NCBI GenBank assembly: GCA_020847355.1
Contig: JADLCG010000117.1
Coordinates: 1 to 6,970, forward strand
DNA from: Anaerolineales bacterium
Lineage (GTDB): Bacteria; Chloroflexota; Anaerolineae; Anaerolineales; Villigracilaceae
DNA length: 6,970 bases
Direction: 5' to 3'
Under the pieces are notes generated by a model. That model did no database searches. It was not told the DNA's origin and was given only the letters and a program-made list of their open reading frames with translations. Below, one piece after another: positions 1 through 5,481 of this stretch (position 1 is its first letter; every line of letters starts with the position of its first letter). The position numbers and the translations under genes were made by a program.

Positions 1-2
1 AT

Positions 3-134
3 GTGGCGCAGGCGGTTGAAGAGATGATGAAAAAATATGCAGGCGCAGTAGATAGCGGCGAATTGGTGACCAGAGAAAAAAGCGCCGATCGGCTGTTGTC
101 TCAAGCGGTGTATGCGCGGTGGAGCGCAAGGTAA
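3..134 (+). CDS. C-terminal end of an unidentified protein (5' truncated)
   Basis: An open frame enters from the left edge and stops at TAA 132-134, giving 43 residues. The other two forward frames close within the first 30 bases. The peptide is charged and probably helical: it has an EEMMKKY stretch, then a DSGELVTREKSADRLLSQA segment, and ends in WSAR. No family can be assigned from this tail. In Bacillus the gene before yacL is disA, and in other bacteria it is often carD, but I do not recognise either C-terminus here. About 50 bases without signals separate it from the next promoter. That it is coding rests on open frame and composition only. Confidence 0.5.
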   Translation: MAQAVEEMMKKYAGAVDSGELVTREKSADRLLSQAVYARWSAR

Positions 135-185
135 ACTCAACTGAGTAATTTTCGTATCTCCCCGCCTACCATGACCTTCTTTCAA

Positions 186-214
186 TTGACGGGCATTCTT
201 AGCCATGCTATGAT
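186..214 (+). promoter_or_regulatory. Sigma-70-type promoter of the PIN/TRAM gene
   Basis: The -35 hexamer TTGACG (186-191) and the -10 hexamer TATGAT (209-214) each match consensus at five of six positions and are separated by exactly 17 bp. A TG dinucleotide at 206-207 gives an extended -10 (TGCTATGAT). Transcription should begin near 221, leaving a leader of about 30 nt that carries the AAGGAG ribosome site. This is the best promoter in the window and implies that the PIN/TRAM gene is transcribed separately from the gene to its left. Confidence 0.75.
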
Positions 215-242
215 GAAACGGTTATTGCATTGATTATCCGCT

Positions 243-248
243 AAGGAG
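243..248 (+). promoter_or_regulatory. Shine-Dalgarno site that decides the PIN/TRAM start
   Basis: AAGGAG lies only 2 nt before the first ATG (251) but 5 nt before the second, adjacent ATG (254). Normal spacing therefore favours the second ATG. The proteins differ by a single methionine. Confidence 0.65.
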
Positions 249-253
249 TTATG

Positions 254-1342
254 ATGAGTGTTGAGTTTTTATTACGCATTTTAGGGATGCTTGGCTTTGG
301 CATCGGCGGGGGATTTTGGGGCTATCGCGTGGCGCAAATTGGTCCAAGCGATTCGGCTGAAGCGACAGTAACCATTATCACCTTTGCGTTGGTAGGCGCA
401 TTAGCCGGGCTAATTCTTACGCCTTATTTCACCACGCGCCCAGCCAGAGCGATCCGTTCTCTTTTAGGACGTTTAGCCGCCGAAAGTTTATTCGCCGGTT
501 TAGCCGGGTTGATCGTCGGCTTATTAGTTGCCGCCTTGTTGGCTTTTCCGTTATCTTTACTGCCGCAACCCTTTAGTCAAATTCTGCCTTTTATCGGCGT
601 AGTCATTTTTTCATATATTGGTATTTCACTCTTTGTGATGCGCCAAGGCGACATTATGGGACTGGTCAGCGCTTTAAGCGGGCGCGGCGAAGGGGGCGGC
701 TCTTCTTCATGGAGCAACTTGAATCGCAACATCCTTTTGGATACCAGCGTGATCATTGACGGGCGCGTAGCGGACATCGCCAAAACCGGTTTTTTGCCCG
801 GCACGCTTTTAATTCCGCGTTTTGTGTTGAACGAATTACAGTACATCGCCGATTCGCCAGACGGTCAGCGCCGTCAACGCGGCAGGCGCGGCATGGAAGT
901 TTTAGCCGAATTGCAAAAACTGCCGAACATCCTCGTGCGGATTTCAGATATCAACGTGGATGGCGTGCGCGAAGTGGACGATAAATTAATTGTGCTGGGC
1001 AAACAGCTCAAAAGTCCGGTGCTAACCAATGACTACAACTTAAATCGCATCGCCGAATTACAAGGCGTCACCGTGTTAAACATCAACGAACTTGCCAACG
1101 CCGTCAAATCTGTGGTTTTACCCGGCGAAGTCCTGCGGATCAACATCCTTCAAGAAGGTAAAGAGCATAGTCAGGGCGTGGGTTATATGGAAGACGGCAC
1201 AATGGTCGTAGTGGAAAATGGAAAAGAATATATCGGCGAATATGCAGAAGTGGGCATCACCAAAGTTCTGCAAACCGCCGCCGGACGGATGATCTTTGGG
1301 CGCATTGACGAAGAACAAGCCAAAAGAAACAAGGGTAAGTAA
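254..1342 (+). CDS. Membrane-anchored PIN/TRAM domain protein (YacL-like putative RNase)
   Basis: The 362-residue protein has four hydrophobic helices (about residues 5-24, 37-57, 78-102 and 108-129), a Gly/Ser-rich linker near 143-153, a PIN nuclease domain (about 158-275) and a TRAM domain (about 289-351). The PIN acidic residues are all visible: Asp163 in LLDTSVIIDGR, Glu194 in VLNEL, Asp242/243 in EVDDKL and Asp260 in LTNDYN. The TRAM part starts LPGEVLRI. This order matches Bacillus YacL and its relatives, which are integral membrane proteins with a predicted metal-dependent RNase domain facing the cytoplasm; TRAM domains bind RNA. The true substrate is not established, so RNase is a family-based inference. 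Start 254 is chosen over 251 from ribosome-site spacing. It has its own promoter and is followed by a strong intrinsic terminator. Confidence 0.93.
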   Translation: MSVEFLLRILGMLGFGIGGGFWGYRVAQIGPSDSAEATVTIITFALVGALAGLILTPYFTTRPARAIRSLLGRLAAESLFAGLAGLIVGLLVAALLAFPLSLLPQPFSQILPFIGVVIFSYIGISLFVMRQGDIMGLVSALSGRGEGGGSSSWSNLNRNILLDTSVIIDGRVADIAKTGFLPGTLLIPRFVLNELQYIADSPDGQRRQRGRRGMEVLAELQKLPNILVRISDINVDGVREVDDKLIVLGKQLKSPVLTNDYNLNRIAELQGVTVLNINELANAVKSVVLPGEVLRINILQEGKEHSQGVGYMEDGTMVVVENGKEYIGEYAEVGITKVLQTAAGRMIFGRIDEEQAKRNKGK

Positions 1343-1348
1343 ACAGGT

Positions 1349-1390
1349 AATTGGTAAATAGTAATTGGTGAATAGTAATCAGCGATCAGC
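1349..1390 (+). repeat. Degenerate 7-bp tandem repeat, array 1
   Basis: Six consecutive heptads run in perfect 7-bp phase: AATTGGT, AAATAGT, AATTGGT, GAATAGT, AATCAGC, GATCAGC. The phase continues weakly into AAACAGG, the left arm of the terminator. The array begins a few bases after the PIN/TRAM stop codon. It is the same family as the arrays at 2860-2905 and 3264-3326, here with the AAT-first unit on the plus strand. Function is unknown. Confidence 0.75.
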
Positions 1391-1426
1391 AAACAGGGCT
1401 GAAGATGTTTCGCCCTGTTTTGTTTT
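1391..1426 (+). terminator. Rho-independent terminator of the PIN/TRAM gene
   Basis: AAACAGGGC (1391-1399) pairs perfectly with GCCCTGTTT (1412-1420), a 9-bp stem. A further GAA/TTC pairing (1401-1403 with 1409-1411) is possible past one bulged base, leaving the small loop GATGT. The right arm runs into the T-rich tract TTTTGTTTT (1418-1426). It lies 48 nt after the PIN/TRAM stop and separates that gene from cysS. Confidence 0.85.
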
Positions 1427-1431
1427 ATAAT
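1426..1431 (+). promoter_or_regulatory. Candidate -10 element for cysS
   Basis: A perfect TATAAT directly follows the terminator T-tract. A start site near 1438 would give a leader of about 30 nt before the cysS ATG. No good -35 is found 16-18 bp upstream, because that position falls in the terminator loop. AT-rich sequence alone could produce this match. A promoter is nevertheless needed here if the terminator is efficient. Confidence 0.4.
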
Positions 1432-1455
1432 AAAAATAAAGCCTTTGTGAAACTT

Positions 1456-1460
1456 GGTGG
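1456..1460 (+). promoter_or_regulatory. Probable ribosome site supporting the cysS ATG
   Basis: GGTGG lies 8 nt before the ATG at 1469. It is an imperfect GGAGG, but it is the only purine-rich stretch in a suitable place. The same bases include the TTG and GTG triplets that would extend the reading frame, so the site argues against those starts. Confidence 0.45.
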
Positions 1461-1468
1461 TAAAAATT

Positions 1469-2857
1469 ATGCTAAAAATTTACAACACGCTCACCCGTAA
1501 AACGGAAGAGTTTCAAACGCTCGAACCCAAGCGCGTCAAAATGTACGTCTGCGGAGTCACCGTTTATAACGACGCGCATGTCGGCCACGCCATGTCTGCG
1601 ATCGTCTTTGATATCATCCGCCGCTATCTAATTTATCGCGGATATGAAGTTAAGTTTGTAATGAACTACACCGACGTGGACGATAAAATTATCAACCGCG
1701 CCAAACAACTTGGCGAAGAGCCGCTCAAACTTTCGCAACGCTACATTGACGATTACGCCAACGACCTAAAAAGCCTCAACGTGCTCCCCGCCACCGCCAA
1801 CCCGCAAGTTAGCCAAGCCATGCCGTTAATTATCAAATTCATTGAAGGCTTAATTGAAAAAGGCTATGCCTACGCCGCTCAAAATGGCGACGTATATTTT
1901 CGCGTCACCAAAGACGCGGATTATGGCAGGTTATCCAACCGCAAGCTGGATGATATGCAAGCCGGAGCGCGCATTGAAATTGGCGAGCAAAAAGATCACC
2001 CAATGGATTTCGCTTTATGGAAAGCCGCCAAAGCCGGCGAAATTTTCTGGGAGAGTCCGTGGGGCAAAGGTCGCCCGGGTTGGCACATCGAATGCTCGGC
2101 GATGAATCTCGCCGAACTTGGCGAACAAATTGATATTCACGGCGGCGGCAATGATTTAATCTTCCCGCACCATGAAAATGAAATTGCCCAAACCGAAAGC
2201 TACACCGGCAAAGAATTTTCGCGCTATTGGATGCACAACGGCATGTTACAACTCGGCGGCGAAAAAATGTCCAAGTCTTTGGGCAACATCGTCAGCATCA
2301 AAGAGTTTTTATCCAAGCGCTCCGCCGACGTAATGCGTATGCTCGTTTTGAATGGGACTTATCGCGCGCCCTTGATGTTCAACGACGAAACGCTGGATGC
2401 CGCCGAGCGAAATATCGAGCGCCTCAAATCCGCGCTCAAGCCTGCCTCTGCTTCCTCCAGCGGAATCAACGCTGATACATTATCTGCATCCATTGAATCT
2501 GCAAAAAAGAATTTCACCGAAGCAATGGACAACGACTTCAACACCGCCGGCGCAGTCGCTTCATTGTTTGAATTGAGCAAATCAATCAACACCGCGCGGG
2601 ATAATGGCGCAACCAACGAGCAACTTAGCCCCGCTCAATCCGCCTTCAAAGAATTAGCGGGCGTGCTTGGGTTAAAACTTGAAGACAAGCAAGGCTCAAG
2701 CGAAAAAGACGCTGAAGTCAACGCCCTCATTGCCGAACGCACTGAAGCGCGTAAAAACAAACAATGGAAACGCTCCGACGAAATCCGCGATCAACTAAAA
2801 GAAATGGGCGTGACAATTGAAGATAGCAAAGACGGGACTACGTGGAAATGGAATTAG
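1469..2857 (+). CDS. cysS: Cysteinyl-tRNA synthetase
   Basis: This class I aminoacyl-tRNA synthetase charges tRNA-Cys with cysteine in the cytoplasm. At 462 residues it is almost exactly the E. coli length. Counting from ATG 1469, the zinc ligands fall at Cys28, Cys209, His234 and Glu238, the same numbers as in the E. coli enzyme, which supports this start. The HIGH motif is HVGH at 37-40 within CGVTVYNDAHVGHA. Other landmarks are NYTDVDDKI (about 66-74), GWHIECSAM, the HGGGNDLIFPHHENE block, and KMSKS at 256-260. The C-terminal helical domain with a QWKRSDEIRD motif is complete. In-frame TTG (1454) and GTG (1457) codons could add five residues but would break the numbering and lack a ribosome site. 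It follows a terminator, so it probably has its own promoter, and it converges with the minus-strand gene at 2897. Confidence 0.97.
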   Translation: MLKIYNTLTRKTEEFQTLEPKRVKMYVCGVTVYNDAHVGHAMSAIVFDIIRRYLIYRGYEVKFVMNYTDVDDKIINRAKQLGEEPLKLSQRYIDDYANDLKSLNVLPATANPQVSQAMPLIIKFIEGLIEKGYAYAAQNGDVYFRVTKDADYGRLSNRKLDDMQAGARIEIGEQKDHPMDFALWKAAKAGEIFWESPWGKGRPGWHIECSAMNLAELGEQIDIHGGGNDLIFPHHENEIAQTESYTGKEFSRYWMHNGMLQLGGEKMSKSLGNIVSIKEFLSKRSADVMRMLVLNGTYRAPLMFNDETLDAAERNIERLKSALKPASASSSGINADTLSASIESAKKNFTEAMDNDFNTAGAVASLFELSKSINTARDNGATNEQLSPAQSAFKELAGVLGLKLEDKQGSSEKDAEVNALIAERTEARKNKQWKRSDEIRDQLKEMGVTIEDSKDGTTWKWN

Positions 2858-2859
2858 TT

Positions 2860-2905
2860 AATGGATAATGGATAGTTGATAATTGTCAATTATTCATTAT
2901 CCATT
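2860..2905. repeat. 7-bp tandem repeat array 2, folded back as an inverted repeat
   Basis: The left half holds AATGGAT twice, AGTTGAT and AATTGTC (2860-2887) with the unit on the plus strand. The right half holds the same unit on the minus strand: AATTGAC, AATGAAT and AATGGAT (2885-2905). The outer arms 2860-2870 and 2895-2905 are a perfect 11-bp inverted repeat, and ATAATTG/CAATTAT pair near the centre. It lies between two convergent genes and overlaps the last codons and stop of the minus-strand gene. It could act as a weak bidirectional terminator, but it is AT-rich and lacks a clear T-tract. Confidence 0.7.
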
Positions 2906-3250
2906 ACTTTTGCTGGCTTTAATGATACTTGTAAGCAATTTCAACAATTCAACGACATCATTATGAATTGATATAAATTCTGCCTCCTTGAGATAATCAG
3001 TTTTATACAACAATTCCAACCAATACTCAGTTTCATTGGCTTCTTTCAAAGCAATTGACATTTTGTGGATAAAATCTTTTTTACTTTCAGCCTGTTCTGC
3101 TTCACGCACTAAAGCGCCAATTGCCGCGCCAGAACGTAACACTTGTTTCGAAAGTACATACTCCCTCTTTTCTTCCGATAAAAATTTATATAAACCAACA
3201 ATCCGAATTGCAAAAGCAAAAGACTTTTCTTTTACAATATTATTCTTCAT
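2897..3250 (-). CDS. Four-helix-bundle protein of the 23S rRNA intervening-sequence family
   Basis: The 117-residue protein fits the IVP/four-helix-bundle family (Pfam 23S_rRNA_IVP type) in length and pattern. Key stretches are SKQVLRSGAAIGA (34-46), where the family has a conserved RS-x-S/A-I segment, and SKKDFIHKMSIALKEA (56-71) followed by ETEYWLELL. Members form small helical bundles that oligomerise; their molecular role is not established. Many are free-standing, as here, and not inside rRNA genes. The ribosome site AGGAGAGG (3259-3266 on the minus strand) ends 8 nt before ATG. GC content is low (102/300 over 2941-3240) against about half in cysS, and both ends lie in heptad arrays, so acquisition by transfer is plausible. 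It is on the opposite strand to every other gene in the window. Confidence 0.88.
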   Translation of the reverse strand: MKNNIVKEKSFAFAIRIVGLYKFLSEEKREYVLSKQVLRSGAAIGALVREAEQAESKKDFIHKMSIALKEANETEYWLELLYKTDYLKEAEFISIHNDVVELLKLLTSIIKASKSNG

Positions 3251-3263
3251 TGGTTATTCCTCT

Positions 3264-3326
3264 CCTAATTATCCACTACTCATTTTCAATTATAAATTAT
3301 CAATTATTCATTATCAATTGCCCATT
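3264..3326 (-). repeat. 7-bp tandem repeat array 3 (nine units)
   Basis: Read on the minus strand, nine units follow each other without slippage: AATGGGC, AATTGAT, AATGAAT, AATTGAT, AATTTAT, AATTGAA, AATGAGT, AGTGGAT, AATTAGG. It is the longest and cleanest of the three arrays and is inverted relative to array 1. It fills nearly the whole gap between the divergent four-helix-bundle gene and rlmB. Its last unit supplies part of the ribosome site of the minus-strand gene. A 16-bp word at 3300-3315 is identical to 2886-2901 in array 2. Confidence 0.8.
3289..3317 (-). promoter_or_regulatory. Candidate sigma-70 promoter of the four-helix-bundle gene
   Basis: On the minus strand TTGATA (3312-3317) and a perfect TATAAT (3289-3294) are separated by exactly 17 bp. 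Transcription would start near 3282, giving a leader of about 30 nt before ATG at 3250. Both hexamers are made of heptad-repeat sequence. In such an AT-rich array chance matches are likely, so the confidence is moderate. Confidence 0.5.
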
Positions 3327-3331
3327 ATAAT
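3326..3331 (+). promoter_or_regulatory. Candidate -10 element of rlmB
   Basis: A perfect TATAAT lies 8 nt before the rlmB ATG (3340). A start about seven bases after its last base falls at 3338, so the message would have almost no leader. The AGGG at 3333-3336 is only 3 nt from the ATG, short for a normal ribosome site. No convincing -35 is visible. This is the only upstream control signal I see for rlmB. Confidence 0.4.
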
Positions 3332-3339
3332 CAGGGTCT

Positions 3340-4068
3340 ATGAAAGAATATATTTATTCCCGCAATGCCGTGTACGAAGCCATCATCGCCAAGCGCAGAC
3401 AAATTTTCTCAATTGAGATTGCCGAAGGGGCGCAGGAAAAAGGCAAATTGAGCGAAATACTGAACCTTGCTCAGAAAAATAAAATCAAAGTTAATCGTGT
3501 GCCACGCACAAAGCTGGATAAGATTCATCAGAACAATCAAGGGATTGTGGCGGAAGTTAGCGAATATCCATATTCCGACACGCTCGAAATTTTAGAACAT
3601 GCCAAAGACGAAGCGCCTTTTGTTTTGCTTCTCGATTCTTTGCAAGACCCGCAAAACTTCGGCACGTTGATTCGCACCGCCGAAGCGGTGGGCGTGCATG
3701 GCATTATCATTCCGCTGGCGCGGAGCGTAGAAGTCACTCCGGCGGTGGTCAACGCTTCTTCTGGGGCGAGCGAACACATGTTGATTGCGAAGTCCAATCT
3801 ATCGCAAACGATTGACGCGCTCAAGCGCGAAGACGTATGGGTCGTCGGGTTGGACCAAAGCGGGACGGAAGTAGAATCAAACTCACGTCACGTCAGAGGC
3901 GCGTTGGGGTTAGTCGTCGGCTCGGAGGGCGAAGGTCTGCATGAGTTGACTCGCAAAAAATGCGACATCGTGCTGAAACTTCCCATGCGTGGAAAAATCG
4001 AATCGTTGAATGCGGCGGTGGCGGGTTCTGTCGCATTATATTTAGCATATTTAAATCGAAATCATTAA
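3340..4068 (+). CDS. rlmB: 23S rRNA (guanosine-2'-O-)-methyltransferase, TrmH/SpoU family
   Basis: The 242-residue protein has both parts of RlmB: an N-terminal substrate-binding domain (about 2-75, ending NNQGIVAEV) and a C-terminal SPOUT catalytic domain (about 92-240). The three SpoU motifs are intact. Motif 1 is DSLQDPQNFGTLIRTAEA (99-116) with Asn106 and Arg112. Motif 2 is LVVGSEGEGL (191-200). Motif 3 is LPMRGKIESLNAAVA (214-228) with the SLN triplet. The family uses S-adenosylmethionine to 2'-O-methylate a guanosine in the 23S rRNA peptidyl-transferase loop (G2251 in E. coli numbering). The length and two-domain layout favour RlmB over tRNA-modifying TrmH, but the exact target nucleotide is inferred. 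Its position near cysS matches the Bacillus cysS-mrnC-rlmB order. Confidence 0.92.
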   Translation: MKEYIYSRNAVYEAIIAKRRQIFSIEIAEGAQEKGKLSEILNLAQKNKIKVNRVPRTKLDKIHQNNQGIVAEVSEYPYSDTLEILEHAKDEAPFVLLLDSLQDPQNFGTLIRTAEAVGVHGIIIPLARSVEVTPAVVNASSGASEHMLIAKSNLSQTIDALKREDVWVVGLDQSGTEVESNSRHVRGALGLVVGSEGEGLHELTRKKCDIVLKLPMRGKIESLNAAVAGSVALYLAYLNRNH

Positions 4069-4119
4069 CCGCGAAGAGCGCGAAGGCCGCCAAGATTTTT
4101 TCTTTGCGTGCTGAGCGGT
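4068..4119 (+). repeat. 9-bp GC-rich tandem repeat and imperfect palindrome after rlmB
   Basis: Three 9-mers follow the rlmB stop: CGCGAAGAG (4070-4078), CGCGAAGGC (4079-4087) and CGCCAAGAT (4088-4096). After a run of T the sequence returns as TTCTTTGCG (4100-4108), roughly the complement of the unit, and ACCGC (4068-4072) pairs with GCGGT (4115-4119). It resembles the dispersed ACCGCAAAG-type intergenic repeat found in several phyla. With the T6 run at 4096-4101 it might weaken read-through, but there is no tight stem directly before the T-run, so I do not call it a terminator. Confidence 0.6.
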
Positions 4120-4138
4120 AAAAAATATAGGAACAATT

Positions 4139-5464
4139 ATGATTCAAGGAACGTATCATTTTCCAAAAGGTTTTTTGTGGGGAACGGCAACGGCTTCGCA
4201 TCAGGTAGAAGGCAATAACACAAATAATAATTGGCACGCCTGGGAAGAAGCGGGCAAGACTGTGCATAAATCCGGGCTGGCGGCGGATTGGTGGGGCGGG
4301 CGCTGGCGCGAGGATTTCGACCGCGCCGTGGAAACCGGACAAAACGCGCATCGTTTTTCGATTGAGTGGAGTCGCGTGCAACCTACGCCGGATACGTGGG
4401 ACGAAGACGCATTAGAAAAATATCGCGCGATGTTGCGCGGCTTGAAAGAACGTAAGCTGACTGCGCTGGTGACGTTACATCATTTCACCGATCCGTTGTG
4501 GGTTACTGAAAAAGGCGGTTGGGAAAACGACGAGATCGTCCCGCTGTTTGAAAAATACGTTCGCAAAGTTGTAGATGCTTTGAAAGAATATGCCAATTTA
4601 TGGGTGACGATCAACGAACCAAACGTCTACGCTTTGAGCGGCTATGTCGCTGGGGCTTTTCCGCCCGGCAAAAAAGATTTGAAATTATCCATGCGCGTAA
4701 TGGCAAATATGCTTCGCGCACATGCGGCGGCGTATCGCGCTATTCACGAACTACAACCCATTGCGCGCGTTGGCTATGCTTTGCATTATCGCCCAATGGT
4801 CCCGCGTTTGAAATGGTCGCCATTAGATAGATGGATGCGCAATATCCGCTACAACGGAATCAACCTGGCGTTTCCATCCGCTATCTCAACCGGCGTGATG
4901 AAATCTCCGGTGGGCAACCAAAATATTCCCGAAGCCAAAGGCGCTCAAGATTATCTCGGATTAAATTATTATTCAGTAGATACCGTATGGTTTGACCTTA
5001 CCAGACCGGGGGAATTATTTTCCAACAGCGGCTACCCCAAAGACGCAGATTTGAGCGAAACCAATTTCCTCGCCAATATTCCCGAAGGAATTTTCGATTC
5101 AATCAAATGGATTGAAAGAACCTATCCCAATTTGCCGATCATCATCACCGAAAATGGCGTGGAAGATTCAGGCGATCGGCTACGTCCGCGCTATTTGGCG
5201 CAACATCTTCATCAAGTCTGGCGGGCGGTCAACTTCAACTGGCAGGTGAAGGGCTATTTTCATTGGTCATTAGTGGATAATTTTGAATGGGAACGCGGCT
5301 GGACTCAACGCTTTGGCTTGTGGGGCTTGGATTTGGATACGCAAAAAAGAATCAGGCGACCTTCCGTAGATTTGTACGCCGAGATTTGCAAAGAGAACGG
5401 GATTTCCAGCGAGATGGTGCAAAAGTATTGCCCCGAAGTATTTGAGAAATTATTTCCGAGTTAG
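4139..5464 (+). CDS. Glycoside hydrolase family 1 (beta-glucosidase-like)
   Basis: This 441-residue (beta/alpha)8 enzyme is expected to release non-reducing terminal beta-linked sugars with retention of configuration. The N-terminal signature GFLWGTATASHQVEG carries Gln22. HRFSIEWSRV (71-80) and LHHFTDP (113-119) follow. The acid/base is Glu160 in TINEP, the nucleophile is Glu338 in ITENG, and NYYS (276-279) and HWSLVDNFEW (375-384, with Glu383 and Trp384) complete the sugar site. No signal peptide is present, so it should act in the cytoplasm on imported oligosaccharides or glycosides. Two features differ from textbook GH1: an ADWWGGRW stretch (49-56) stands where many members have CDHYHR, and the stretch 229-275 is short. 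The exact sugar cannot be read from sequence. AGGA (4129-4132) sits 6 nt before ATG. It appears to head a four-gene run; the next gene starts 17 nt after its stop. Confidence 0.93.
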   Translation: MIQGTYHFPKGFLWGTATASHQVEGNNTNNNWHAWEEAGKTVHKSGLAADWWGGRWREDFDRAVETGQNAHRFSIEWSRVQPTPDTWDEDALEKYRAMLRGLKERKLTALVTLHHFTDPLWVTEKGGWENDEIVPLFEKYVRKVVDALKEYANLWVTINEPNVYALSGYVAGAFPPGKKDLKLSMRVMANMLRAHAAAYRAIHELQPIARVGYALHYRPMVPRLKWSPLDRWMRNIRYNGINLAFPSAISTGVMKSPVGNQNIPEAKGAQDYLGLNYYSVDTVWFDLTRPGELFSNSGYPKDADLSETNFLANIPEGIFDSIKWIERTYPNLPIIITENGVEDSGDRLRPRYLAQHLHQVWRAVNFNWQVKGYFHWSLVDNFEWERGWTQRFGLWGLDLDTQKRIRRPSVDLYAEICKENGISSEMVQKYCPEVFEKLFPS

Positions 5465-5481
5465 AACATAAAGAGGTCGCG

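Noticed and set aside
135..151. Short ACTC/GAGT hairpin followed by TTTT after the first gene as a terminator
   Set aside because: The stem is only four base pairs with a weak T-run, well below a credible intrinsic terminator.
2897..3250. Intervening sequence inside a 23S rRNA gene
   Set aside because: Despite the family name, no rRNA sequence flanks the gene. The neighbours are cysS and rlmB.
1349..3326. CRISPR array
   Set aside because: The units are 7 bp, degenerate and contiguous, with no spacers and no cas genes.
3036..3416. Plus-strand 126-residue frame antisense to the four-helix-bundle gene
   Set aside because: Its translation is low-complexity through the heptad array, and it overlaps both the minus-strand gene and rlmB.
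4103..4131. TTTGCG-17 bp-TATAGG as a promoter for GH1
   Set aside because: The -35 matches only three of six bases and the -10 overlaps the AGGA ribosome site, which would then not be transcribed.
3893..4381. 162-residue minus-strand open frame across the rlmB end and the GH1 start
   Set aside because: It overlaps two genes with complete, recognisable motifs on the plus strand, spans the 9-bp repeat, and its translation shows no family features.
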